DNA of 35,684 nt from a virus. The translations under genes were made by a program, and so were the position numbers. Below the pieces are notes generated by a model that was not told the DNA's origin, ran no database searches, and worked only from the letters and a program-made list of their open reading frames with translations. The first letter of the stretch is position 1. Each line of letters begins with the position of its first letter. This document shows, piece after piece, positions 7,536 to 15,008 of the stretch. The stretch is taken from IMG/VR virus record IMGVR_UViG_3300020215_000104, positions 1 through 35,684 of that record. One strand, 5' to 3'.

Positions 7536-8336
7536 ATGACGAATCGACGCATCGCGATTGTCGGCACCGCTGAGAGTTGGCGGCAGACACCGTGGACAGA
7601 CCCGACCCTCGAGATTTGGTCGCTGAACGATGCCTACGTGCTCGGCTTCCCGCGTATCGATCGGCACTTCGAGATCCACCCGATCAACAAGATGGTGTTT
7701 CGGTCGAAGCACCAGCGCGTGATCAGGGCCGAGGACGTGCCGCCGGGATCGTTCCTCCGACCCGAGGGGCACATCGAGTGGCTGAAGCGGACGGCGCAAA
7801 CGATCCCGGTGTTCCTGCAGGACGAACCCGATGCGTCGTGGCCGGTGAACGCGCGCCGGTTCCCGATCGAAGCGGTGCAAGCGGAGTTCGGCATCTATTG
7901 GGCGAGCGGCCCGGCCTACATGGTGGCGCTCGCGCTGCTCGAGGGTGTCAGCGAGATTCACGTCTACGGCATCCACCTGGCGACGGCGCACGAATACCGG
8001 GAGCAGCGGCCGAACTTTGAATGGTTGCTCGGCATCGCGCAGGGCCGCGGCGTCAAGGTGGTGATGTCGGATGCGTCCCCGGTGCTCAAGCATCCGTGGC
8101 GTTACGCCTACGACGAGAAGCCGCAGCCGGCGCCGAGCCCCTACGCGGACGAGTGGGCGGCGGTGCAGAAGGAAAAGGCGGCGCTCATCTCGGCGCTGGT
8201 GACGTGGCCGGTGGGCAAGGACAAGACGCGACAGCTGGAGCGGCTGAAGCGGTTGCAGGTCATCGAGGCCGACATTCAGCAGCAGTCGGCGAAGCGATCG
8301 ATGGGTGGCACGCTGGCGATCCGGTCAGCGGCATAG
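7536..8336 (+). CDS. Rossmann-like protein, possible glycosyltransferase/MptE-like fold
   Basis: The protein has 266 residues. It opens with a nucleotide-fold strand-loop ('RIAIVGTAESWRQTPW') followed by 'LEIWSLNDAY' and 'RIDRHFEIHPI'. Later come 'GIYWASGPAYMVALALLEGV' and 'IHVYGIHLATAHEYREQRPN', which in related phage proteins form a second nucleotide-binding half. This layout is reminiscent of sialyltransferase-like or DUF115/MptE-like folds. The C-terminus from about residue 195 is helical and coiled-coil-like. A sugar-nucleotide role is a guess: it could modify fibres or host surface sugar. A GGAG sits about 13 nt upstream of the ATG. Confidence 0.6.
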   Translation: MTNRRIAIVGTAESWRQTPWTDPTLEIWSLNDAYVLGFPRIDRHFEIHPINKMVFRSKHQRVIRAEDVPPGSFLRPEGHIEWLKRTAQTIPVFLQDEPDASWPVNARRFPIEAVQAEFGIYWASGPAYMVALALLEGVSEIHVYGIHLATAHEYREQRPNFEWLLGIAQGRGVKVVMSDASPVLKHPWRYAYDEKPQPAPSPYADEWAAVQKEKAALISALVTWPVGKDKTRQLERLKRLQVIEADIQQQSAKRSMGGTLAIRSAA

Positions 8337-8346
8337 GAAGGCGCAC

Positions 8347-9210
8347 ATGCCAGATCCGATTCAGAACTACCGGGACATGCGCTTTGATGAGCGCGGCCGT
8401 CCCTATCTCGTCACGGCGAGTGGGCAGCGGTCGTATGTGCCGCCGGCGATGGCGGCGCAGTATGCCGGATTGTTCAACGAGGCGGCAGCGGCCAACGCCA
8501 TCGCGACCTTCGGACCAGAGACGGTCCAGCGTCTCCGGCAATTCGCGCAGGCTGGCGGTGTTACGCCCGCGAATCCGAGCGGCAATGTCCCGCGCAACAC
8601 CTTCGCCAGCCAGAACAACGGATGGAACCCTGATCAGGGCGAGTACGACACCGGCATGAACTGGAGCGGCCTCGGTGGCGCCATCTTGGGCGCGGCCGGG
8701 CTGTCGGTGCCTCTCGCGGTTGGCCCCGCGATCGCTGGTCCGGCCGCTGGCGGGGCGAGTGGTGCGGCGGCACCGGCCGTGGCGGCGCCGGCCTCGAATG
8801 CCGCGGCAGCGCCGGCTTCTGGCCTGCTGCCGACGAGTGTGCCGGCGGGATTGAAGGCTGCTGCACAAACCACCGTGGGGCCGTCGGTAACGTCTTTAGC
8901 TCCGGTCGGTTCGGTGTTGCCACCGGCTGCGACGACGGCCACGAACGCGGCGGCGGGCGGGTGGCGCGGGGCCGCGAATCAGGCGCTCGATAACGCTGGC
9001 CCGCTCACGGCCCTCATCGGTGCGCTGGCGGGTGGCGGCGGGGGTGGCGCGCAGGGCGGCGAGTCCGACGAGGTCCGCCGCATTCAGCGCATCACGGAAG
9101 CGCGGATGCGACGCGCGGATCCGCTGCATCAAATGATGGTGCAACTGGCGGCGTCACGAATGCCCACGAGTGTGCAGCGGCCGGTGCCTGACGTGCCGCT
9201 CCCGGAGTAA
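8347..9210 (+). CDS. Ala/Gly-rich internal-virion-type protein
   Basis: The protein has 287 residues from the ATG at 8347 (AGGAAGG upstream). A folded N-terminal part (residues 1-80, 'YVPPAMAAQYAGLFNEAAA') precedes a hydrophobic stretch ('LGGAILGAAGLSVPLAVGPA') and long Ala/Pro/Gly runs. The end carries a charged helix ('DEVRRIQRITEARMRRADPL'). Hydrophobic Ala/Gly segments like these occur in ejection proteins that cross the cell envelope with DNA. It heads a run of four such genes. A role as an ejected or internal virion protein is inferred from composition and context. Confidence 0.6.
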   Translation: MPDPIQNYRDMRFDERGRPYLVTASGQRSYVPPAMAAQYAGLFNEAAAANAIATFGPETVQRLRQFAQAGGVTPANPSGNVPRNTFASQNNGWNPDQGEYDTGMNWSGLGGAILGAAGLSVPLAVGPAIAGPAAGGASGAAAPAVAAPASNAAAAPASGLLPTSVPAGLKAAAQTTVGPSVTSLAPVGSVLPPAATTATNAAAGGWRGAANQALDNAGPLTALIGALAGGGGGGAQGGESDEVRRIQRITEARMRRADPLHQMMVQLAASRMPTSVQRPVPDVPLPE

Positions 9211-9212
9211 CT

Positions 9213-10337
9213 ATGGCCTACGTCGATTATCTCGACACGCGCGACGACGACCTCGAGCAGCGCCAGCGGGTGCGCCAGCCGGCCATCACCAGCGGCCCGG
9301 CGGGTCCGGCGTATCCCGGCACGCCGCAGCCGACCGTGCGGCGGACGGATACGGAAGTGGACTACGGCGGGGGCAAAGTCGCCACCAAGACCGACGGCGG
9401 CTGGATGTATCCGTGGCTCCGGCCACAGCCGTTTCAGGACGTCCTCAGCGATACCGACGTGACCGCGCAGGAGCGGTACGGGCAGATCCGCAGCCAGGCG
9501 GCGGCGCAGGGATTGCGCGCGGACGAGAGCGATGCGACCCTCGGCAGCCTCTTTGGCAAGTCGGGCTCCGTGCAGGGCACGATGGACGCCATCGCGAAGG
9601 CGCAGCAGGGCGGCGCCTCGCGGGACAGCTACAACCTGCCGGCGGTGCCGTTCCAGTTCTCGGATCCCTATACCAAGCAACTCGAGGACATGGCCCGGCA
9701 GCAGATCGGGCAGTTGTCGCAGCCGCAGAGTAATCCGCAACTGGAGAAGTTGCTGGACTTCCTCGGTAAACGCTTCGAGTCGCTGACCGCGACTCCCGGC
9801 TACGCGCCCGAAGAGTTGGCGGTGCTGCGGACCCAGATGCTCGATCCCATCGAGCAGGACCGCACAGCGTCGCGCAACCGGGCGATCCAGCGCGCGGCCA
9901 CGGCGGGCTTCCTGCCGACCTCCGGGATTACCGAACTGACGCAGAGCCCGACGGGCGGGACGGAGCCGCTGGATCTCGCGTTTGACCGGATGCGGGCGGC
10001 GGCGCAGCGTGACGTCGCGATGAACGCGATCACCAAGCGCAATCAGGATCTCAATCAGGCGGTCAACATCGGCCAGATCGCCGGCGTGCAGATTCCGCAG
10101 ATGCAGCGGCAGGAGGACCAGGGCCGCCGGCAGGAGCTCTTGGCGCTCGCCTCGCTGCTCTACGACCTGCCGGCTCGCGCGCTCCAGCAGGCGCAGTCGG
10201 TGGTCGGCGGCACGGAAGGACCGCGTGACCTGTTCGCGCAGGCGATGCAGCAACAGCAGATCGCGCAGCAGCAGCGACAGATGAATGAACAGCGATTCGC
10301 CGCACTGATGCAGGCGGTGATGGGGCTTGACTTCTGA
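9213..10337 (+). CDS. Internal virion/ejection-type protein
   Basis: The protein has 374 residues and starts 2 nt after the previous stop. It is mostly helical and Gln-rich, with a region of regular helices from about residue 150 ('YTKQLEDMARQQIGQLSQPQ', 'QRDVAMNAITKRNQDLNQAV') and a strongly Gln-rich C-terminus ('AMQQQQIAQQQRQMNEQRFA'). This composition is typical of podovirus internal proteins between tail and lysis genes. Its stop overlaps the next ATG. No catalytic motif is visible. The name reflects position and composition only. Confidence 0.6.
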   Translation: MAYVDYLDTRDDDLEQRQRVRQPAITSGPAGPAYPGTPQPTVRRTDTEVDYGGGKVATKTDGGWMYPWLRPQPFQDVLSDTDVTAQERYGQIRSQAAAQGLRADESDATLGSLFGKSGSVQGTMDAIAKAQQGGASRDSYNLPAVPFQFSDPYTKQLEDMARQQIGQLSQPQSNPQLEKLLDFLGKRFESLTATPGYAPEELAVLRTQMLDPIEQDRTASRNRAIQRAATAGFLPTSGITELTQSPTGGTEPLDLAFDRMRAAAQRDVAMNAITKRNQDLNQAVNIGQIAGVQIPQMQRQEDQGRRQELLALASLLYDLPARALQQAQSVVGGTEGPRDLFAQAMQQQQIAQQQRQMNEQRFAALMQAVMGLDF

Positions 10338-11716
10338 TGCCTGAGACGCCTTTCGACCTCGCACCGGAACCGCTCGCGGACCCGCTCGACCTGTCCGCGA
10401 TGACAGAGGCGCGCACGCCGCCCTTCGTGTCGCCGGGCTCGCAGGCGCCGAAGCCGCCCGACGACAAGAAGCGACTGATGAAGCTGGCGATCATGCTGCC
10501 GCTGGCGATGAAGGCTGGCCCCGGTGCGGTGGATGGCGTGCTCAAAGCGTTCGCGCAGTCGCAGGTGACGGACGAACAGCGGGCGCGACAGGCGCAGATC
10601 GACAGCCGCGCGCAGGATCAGCAGGACTGGACGCGCACCTATCAGCAGCGGCAACTCGACCACCAGTCCAAGACGCAGCAGCGCCAACTCCTGGACGACT
10701 TCGCGACGAAGGTGCAGGGGCTCGATGACCCGGCCGCCATCAATGCGCTGACGCAGCTCTATACCGCGCAGGCGTCCCGCCTCGGCATCCGGCCGGAGGA
10801 TCTGACCGCCTACGCGAAGCCCTATCTGGAGCCGTCACGGGTGCAGCAGCGCGCGGCGGCCAAGAAGATCGCGCAGTTGAAGTCGGAGCACGGCGCCGAC
10901 AAGTGGATGGAGATCGGCGCGCAGTTCACGCATCGGCTGCCGGGAGTGGAGCAGCCGGTGTCGTTCGATCAGTTGCTCGGCATGGCCGGGATGCAGCGCG
11001 ATCCGAATGCGCCGAAAGCGCAGCAGCCATCAGCGATTCTGCCCGATGTGCCGCTGGATCGGCAGCACGCGATGGCGGTTGCCGCGGGGAACGAGACGCT
11101 GGCGAAACAGATCGAAACCGCGATGTCACGGCAGGACGCAACCCGCCGCGATCCACCGCGCCAGCCTATTCAGGTGATGGTGGGGAACTCTGGGCTCACA
11201 CGCGACCAGGTGAGCGCCGCCGCAGGGCTGCGTGACGACTTCCGCACGGAGTCGAAGGACTTCAGCGCCGCTCGGGACGGATACGAACGGATGCTGGCGG
11301 CCGGGACGGATCCATCACCGGCCGGCGATGTGGCGCTGCTGTACGGGTTTATGAAGTTGCTGGATCCCAACTCCGTCGTGCGTGAAACGGAGTTCGCGAC
11401 GGCTGCGCGCACGGGGTCGCTGCCGCAGCAGATTCAGGCCGCGGCTGAGCGTGTGGTGAACGGGCAGCGGCTCACGAAGGAGCAGCGTGCCGACTTTATG
11501 AATCGCGCCCGCGGCTTGTTCAGCAAAGCACAGAACCGACAGAACGCAAGGAAGGCTAATTATCAGCGCCTCGCTGAGCGGTCGGGCGTTCCCGCCGAAT
11601 TGGTGGTGATGGACGATGCGCCGGTCGAAGAGTCGCCAGCGCAACCGGCGGCAGCGCCAGCCGCCGGGCCAAAAACGCAGCGCATCGGGCGCTTTGAAGT
11701 CACGGTGGCGCCGTAG
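10337..11716 (+). CDS. Internal virion/ejection-type protein, helical
   Basis: The protein has 459 residues and overlaps the previous stop by the usual TGATG. A Pro-rich N-terminus (residues 1-45) precedes a short hydrophobic segment ('LMKLAIMLPLAMKAGPGAVD') and long charged helices ('ARQAQIDSRAQDQQDWTRTY'). The C-terminal half is Ala/Arg-rich ('TAARTGSLPQQIQAAAERVV') and ends with a Pro/Ala linker. It probably belongs to the same internal-protein set as its neighbours. No enzymatic signature was seen. Confidence 0.6.
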   Translation: MPETPFDLAPEPLADPLDLSAMTEARTPPFVSPGSQAPKPPDDKKRLMKLAIMLPLAMKAGPGAVDGVLKAFAQSQVTDEQRARQAQIDSRAQDQQDWTRTYQQRQLDHQSKTQQRQLLDDFATKVQGLDDPAAINALTQLYTAQASRLGIRPEDLTAYAKPYLEPSRVQQRAAAKKIAQLKSEHGADKWMEIGAQFTHRLPGVEQPVSFDQLLGMAGMQRDPNAPKAQQPSAILPDVPLDRQHAMAVAAGNETLAKQIETAMSRQDATRRDPPRQPIQVMVGNSGLTRDQVSAAAGLRDDFRTESKDFSAARDGYERMLAAGTDPSPAGDVALLYGFMKLLDPNSVVRETEFATAARTGSLPQQIQAAAERVVNGQRLTKEQRADFMNRARGLFSKAQNRQNARKANYQRLAERSGVPAELVVMDDAPVEESPAQPAAAPAAGPKTQRIGRFEVTVAP

Positions 11717-11718
11717 CC

Positions 11719-13173
11719 ATGCCGAAATACACGGTTCGGGATCCCCGGTCGAACAAGGTCGTCACGCTGGAGGGCGACGCGCCGCCCACAGAGCAGGAGC
11801 TACATCAAATCTTCGCGTCCATCAACGGCGGCGGCGAGCATGCGTGGCGCACGGCGATGGGGCACCCGGACACGTTGAAAGGGATGGCTGACCCGTTGAT
11901 CGGGATCGCTAAGAGCGGGATCGATGCGGTGATCGGAGCCGGGGAAACAGCCTACAACGTCGTCCCTGGCGTGCGCCACCTTGTCGACGCTTTGCATGGA
12001 CCATCAGCGCAGTCGTATAGCGCCGCACGTGAGCAGGTTGGAACGCCGACTAACGACGCCCAACGGTTGGGTTTCGTGGCGGGCCAAGTGGGGCAGTTCG
12101 TTGCGCTCCCGGCTGCCCGCGGCGGCGTCATCGGCCGTGCCGCAACCGAAGGCACGCAGGCCGGCGCGCTCACGGCGGCGCAGGGTGGCGATGCGCGTGA
12201 CGTCGCACTGTCGGCCCTCACCGGCCCGATTGCGCCGGTCGCGTCTCGGTCCACTCCGGCGGTCGGTGCCGCAGCCTCGAAACTGCGCGAATCGGCCGAG
12301 GCGAACGTCAGCCAAGCGTTTAACCCCACCGGCCTGCGGAACAAAAAACTCGCCGAGCAGGTGGCGCCTGGCGTGTTGCAGCGCGGGACATACGCGCTCA
12401 CGCGGCAAGGGCTCAAGGACAAGGCCAGTCGCGAACTCGACACCTTGAGCGGGAAGTTCGACGAGGCGTCAGCTGCCCTACCTTCGGGCGATCGAATGCC
12501 GGTGGAGCCTGTGCGCGAGGTTATCCAGCAGGAGATGTTGGGGCTCCTTCAGAAAGGCAGCGCGGGCAAGTCCGTCCCTGTCAACCCGCAGAAGTATCAG
12601 GCGCTCGAGGAACTCGACGCCACCCTCGAGCAACTTGGGGACAAGGTGTCGCGCGAAACGCTCCAGGCATTCAAGGAGGAATGGGGCGATGCGGTGGCGC
12701 GTGGCGGTGGGTTCGCTGAGCGGGCGGGGGATGCGCTGACGCAGGCCCAGCTCTGGGCCAAGCGGAAAGGCTACGAAGCCGTCCGCCGCGAGCTGGCCAA
12801 GGATGCGCCGAACATCGATGCACTCAACGCCGAGTGGTCCTTCTGGAGCAAGGTGCAGGAGGTTGCCGAGGCCACGATTACGCGGGAGAAGCCACAGAAA
12901 GGCGCCTTACGGCGGATGGGCGGATTGTTGGGTGGCGTGGCCGGATTCTCCAACGGTGGCGCGCAGGGGGCGGTGATCGGCGCCGGAGTCGGCAGTCAGT
13001 TGATGCGGGTGATGGATTCGCCAGGATGGAAGCTCGCTTCCGCGCACGCAAAGAACAAGTTGGCAGAGGCGCTGGTGTCGGCGGACCCGGAGCGTATCGG
13101 GGCCGCCGTGGGCCGTGTCGTCGCCTCGATGCCCGTGCAGCACCGGCCGATCCAGCCGGTTGCGGCGCACTAG
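11719..13173 (+). CDS. Large internal virion protein with N-terminal phage-type tag
   Basis: The protein has 484 residues. The first 30 residues ('PKYTVRDPRSNKVVTLEGDA' then 'PPTEQELHQIF') match a short N-terminal module seen at the start of many large podovirus internal proteins, where it is thought to mediate packaging into the head. The rest contains Ala/Gly-rich hydrophobic patches ('VAGQVGQFVALPAARGGVIG', 'GGLLGGVAGFSNGGAQGAVI') and long helices. This is the last of the internal-protein run and directly precedes the lysis block. Function in DNA ejection is inferred. Confidence 0.65.
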   Translation: MPKYTVRDPRSNKVVTLEGDAPPTEQELHQIFASINGGGEHAWRTAMGHPDTLKGMADPLIGIAKSGIDAVIGAGETAYNVVPGVRHLVDALHGPSAQSYSAAREQVGTPTNDAQRLGFVAGQVGQFVALPAARGGVIGRAATEGTQAGALTAAQGGDARDVALSALTGPIAPVASRSTPAVGAAASKLRESAEANVSQAFNPTGLRNKKLAEQVAPGVLQRGTYALTRQGLKDKASRELDTLSGKFDEASAALPSGDRMPVEPVREVIQQEMLGLLQKGSAGKSVPVNPQKYQALEELDATLEQLGDKVSRETLQAFKEEWGDAVARGGGFAERAGDALTQAQLWAKRKGYEAVRRELAKDAPNIDALNAEWSFWSKVQEVAEATITREKPQKGALRRMGGLLGGVAGFSNGGAQGAVIGAGVGSQLMRVMDSPGWKLASAHAKNKLAEALVSADPERIGAAVGRVVASMPVQHRPIQPVAAH

Positions 13174-13394
13174 CGGAGATGGGCGAACCCTGACAGGCGG
13201 AAGTAGTACGCGATGGCGATGATCGCGCCGGCGAGGACCAAATACCACTTCACGCCGAGATAGACGAGGCGGATCGGTAAAGGCCACTTCGCGGCGCGGG
13301 CGTCAAGACGAGCGAGCCAAGCCAAGCGGACAAGGGTAACACACGAGGCGGGGACCGGCAGCTGGCTAGAGCGACCGGCCCCCTGAGCAGGCAC
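13170..13394 (-). CDS. Small membrane protein on the opposite strand
   Basis: The frame is up to 74 residues from a GTG at 13394, or 51 residues from a TTG at 13325; the start is uncertain and no clear Shine-Dalgarno site was seen. The C-terminal half has a membrane helix ('VKWYLVLAGAIIAIAYYF') preceded by basic residues. Third codon positions are strongly GC, as in real genes here. Its place next to the holin and endolysin, on the opposite strand, is unusual. It may be an antiholin or a spanin-like piece, but no such motif is visible. It occupies most of the 307-nt gap between plus-strand genes; nothing else was seen in that gap. Confidence 0.5.
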   Translation of the reverse strand: MPAQGAGRSSQLPVPASCVTLVRLAWLARLDARAAKWPLPIRLVYLGVKWYLVLAGAIIAIAYYFRLSGFAHLR

Positions 13395-13480
13395 AGCAAG
13401 TCATCGGAACCTGCGGCACCTACCTGGGCGGGGACTCTACCCCATCCAGCCGTGATCGCGGCATACAGGGACGGCGAGAT

Positions 13481-13738
13481 ATGGGAGACCTGACGCGCGA
13501 CGAGTTCTTGGCCCACATGGGGTATCTGCGGGAGGACATCGCCGGCGTGCATACGCGCCTCGATGCGTTGAACGGGCAGACCCGCAAACACGGCGAGGCG
13601 ATTGCCGTCTTACAGGATCGCGACACCGATAGCCGCTCCGAGGCCCGTAAAGGCGGGCTCATTTCCGGCGCGACCGCCGGCACCTTCGTCGGCGGGATCA
13701 TCGTCGCGCTGTATCAATACTTCGGCGGCGGCAAGTGA
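13481..13738 (+). CDS. Holin-like small membrane protein
   Basis: The protein has 85 residues and its ATG follows GGCGAG. The N-terminal 55 residues form a charged helix or coiled coil ('FLAHMGYLREDIAGVHTRLD'), and residues about 59-80 form one membrane span ('GLISGATAGTFVGGIIVALY'). This one-span design with a cytoplasmic coiled coil resembles XhlA-type and class III holins. Its stop overlaps the GTG of the endolysin gene, as in typical holin-lysin pairs. It would permeabilise the inner membrane at lysis time. Confidence 0.7.
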   Translation: MGDLTRDEFLAHMGYLREDIAGVHTRLDALNGQTRKHGEAIAVLQDRDTDSRSEARKGGLISGATAGTFVGGIIVALYQYFGGGK

Positions 13739-14232
13739 GCGAGCCGATCTGGCTCTCCGTCGCGAGAGCCTTCGTCGGCATCGCGGAGACGCCCGGCCCG
13801 GCCTCGAATCCCGCAATCCTGCGGTGGGCCGCCGACATCCACGCACCCGCCTACGGCAGCGATGACACGCCATGGTGCGCGGTCTGGATGAACCGGCTGC
13901 TGCTCGCGTGTCAGTTGCCGATGGCCGGCACCGGCTACGACCTGCTGCGCGCCAAGTCCTTCGCCACCTGGGGCCAGAAGCTCGCCGCCCCGGCGCTCGG
14001 GTGCGTGCTCGTGTTCAAGCGGCCAGAGGGGTATCACGTCGGCCTCTACGTCGGCGAGCGGGCTGACGCCTACCGCGTGCTCGGCGGCAATCAGTCCAAC
14101 GCCGTCACCTACACCTGGATCGACAAGACGCGCCTGGTCGCCTGTCGGTGGCCGGCGGGCGTGCCGCTGCCGGCGCCGGCCCCCGTGACGGTCGCGACCG
14201 ATGGGCAGCCGGTGTCGCGGAATGAGGCGTGA
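13735..14232 (+). CDS. Endolysin, TIGR02594/CHAP-like cysteine amidase
   Basis: The protein has 165 residues from the GTG at 13735, which overlaps the holin stop. It fits the TIGR02594 family of NlpC/P60- or CHAP-like hydrolases: 'WLSVARAFVGIAETPGPASN' near the start, the catalytic Cys48 in 'DDTPWCAVW', the catalytic His101 in 'GYHVGLYVG', and 'VLGGNQSN' after it. It would cleave peptidoglycan cross-links or the amide bond during lysis. The last 20 residues are Pro/Ala-rich. No signal peptide is visible, so release depends on the holin. Assignment is strong at the superfamily level. Confidence 0.85.
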   Translation: MSEPIWLSVARAFVGIAETPGPASNPAILRWAADIHAPAYGSDDTPWCAVWMNRLLLACQLPMAGTGYDLLRAKSFATWGQKLAAPALGCVLVFKRPEGYHVGLYVGERADAYRVLGGNQSNAVTYTWIDKTRLVACRWPAGVPLPAPAPVTVATDGQPVSRNEA

Positions 14233-14233
14233 G

Positions 14234-14419
14234 ATGGACCGACAGCCGCGCATGGTCGAAGTCGCACAGGTCAACGAACGGGGGCGGCTGGTGGTGCTGC
14301 GCCTCGAAGCGCACACGCTGCACTACGCCCGCGCGCACGGGTGGATGGTGTGGGACGACTTCGAGAAGTTGATCGCGACCCCGACGAGTCCTCAAGGAGA
14401 CGGCGACGATGGCGCTTAA
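14234..14419 (+). CDS. Small protein between lysin and DUF1353 genes
   Basis: The protein has 61 residues from the ATG at 14234, which has GAGGCG about 4-9 nt upstream. A further in-frame ATG at 14222 also exists. The sequence contains 'MVEVAQVNERGRLVVLRLEA', then 'ARAHGWMVWDDFEKLI', and a Gly/Asp-rich end. It overlaps the next start by 11 nt. There is no membrane segment or recognisable domain. The role is unknown; it may serve in the lysis region. Confidence 0.55.
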   Translation: MDRQPRMVEVAQVNERGRLVVLRLEAHTLHYARAHGWMVWDDFEKLIATPTSPQGDGDDGA

Positions 14420-14831
14420 GAATGGCTGGTTCCTGACGCCTCTCCAATTGCAGGAGATGGAGGACGGTAGCCACTTCAAAGTCCTGTCGCCTCTCGTCTA
14501 CTGCGCCAAGCCCGGCACATTCTACGAAGTACCAGCAGGCACCGTGACGGACTTCGCAAGTGTCCCGCGCGTGCTGTGGAACATCTTGCCTCCGTTTGGC
14601 AAGCACTCAAGGGCGGCCGTGCTGCACGACTGGCTCTACCAAGCGGCGCCTCGCCGTATGACTCGTGGTCAGGCTGACGCGCTGTTTTGCGACGCCATGC
14701 GCGCGTGCGGAGTGGGGTGGCTGACGCGGCGCGCGATGTACGCGGGGGTTCGGGTTGGAGGGGGGGTGGCGTGGCGGCGGTATCGGGGCGCTTCGCCCAC
14801 CGTCGCGGACGCCGGTTCTGGGCGTAGCTAA
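14409..14831 (+). CDS. DUF1353 family protein
   Basis: The protein has 140 residues. The ATG at 14409 is preceded by AAGGAG at 14394. The core matches DUF1353: 'VPAGTVTDFASVPRVLW', then 'PPFGKHSRAAVLHDWLYQ', then 'TRGQADALFCDAMRACGV'. Conserved His, Asp and Asp residues in 'HDWLY' and 'QADALF' look metal- or catalytic-site-like, but the biochemical role of the family is not established to my knowledge. DUF1353 genes are common near phage lysis and late genes. A 17-nt palindrome covers its stop codon. Confidence 0.85.
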   Translation: MALKNGWFLTPLQLQEMEDGSHFKVLSPLVYCAKPGTFYEVPAGTVTDFASVPRVLWNILPPFGKHSRAAVLHDWLYQAAPRRMTRGQADALFCDAMRACGVGWLTRRAMYAGVRVGGGVAWRRYRGASPTVADAGSGRS

Positions 14832-14838
14832 GCTACGC
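14822..14838. repeat. Perfect palindrome over a stop codon
   Basis: GCGTAGCT at 14822-14829 and its exact reverse complement AGCTACGC at 14831-14838 flank a single central base. The palindrome covers the stop codon of the DUF1353 gene and lies about 17 nt before the next ATG. It is too short in loop to be a good terminator and has no T run. It could be an operator-like site or a chance event. Confidence 0.45.
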
Positions 14839-14855
14839 GAACAGGAGCAGACGGT

Positions 14856-15008
14856 ATGACATTGCCACCGTGCCCGTCGTGCGAGCGGGCGCTCAACAAG
14901 GTCGGCGCCGAAGCACAGGGGCATGTCTGGACGGACTGCCCCCATTGCAAGCAGACGGCGCTCGTCCGCCTGACGGATCAGGTCATCGTCCGCATCGGCA
15001 AGCCGTAA
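14856..15008 (+). CDS. Small zinc-ribbon protein
   Basis: The protein has 50 residues. The ATG is preceded by CAGGAGCAG. It contains two Cys pairs, 'CPSCERAL' near residue 6 and 'DCPHCKQTA' near residue 28, which form a typical four-Cys zinc ribbon. Its TAA overlaps the ATG of the next gene (TAATG), so the two are coupled. It may bind nucleic acid or act as an accessory of its neighbour. The role is not defined. Confidence 0.6.
   Translation: MTLPPCPSCERALNKVGAEAQGHVWTDCPHCKQTALVRLTDQVIVRIGKP

Noticed and set aside
6342-8093. 583-codon open frame on the minus strand
   Set aside because: Antisense to fibre and Rossmann-like genes, Arg/His/Leu-rich composition, no recognisable motif or ribosome-binding site.
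9129-10364. 411-codon open frame on the minus strand
   Set aside because: Mirror of the Gln-rich internal-virion gene; its Leu/Arg repeats are the complement of Gln codons.
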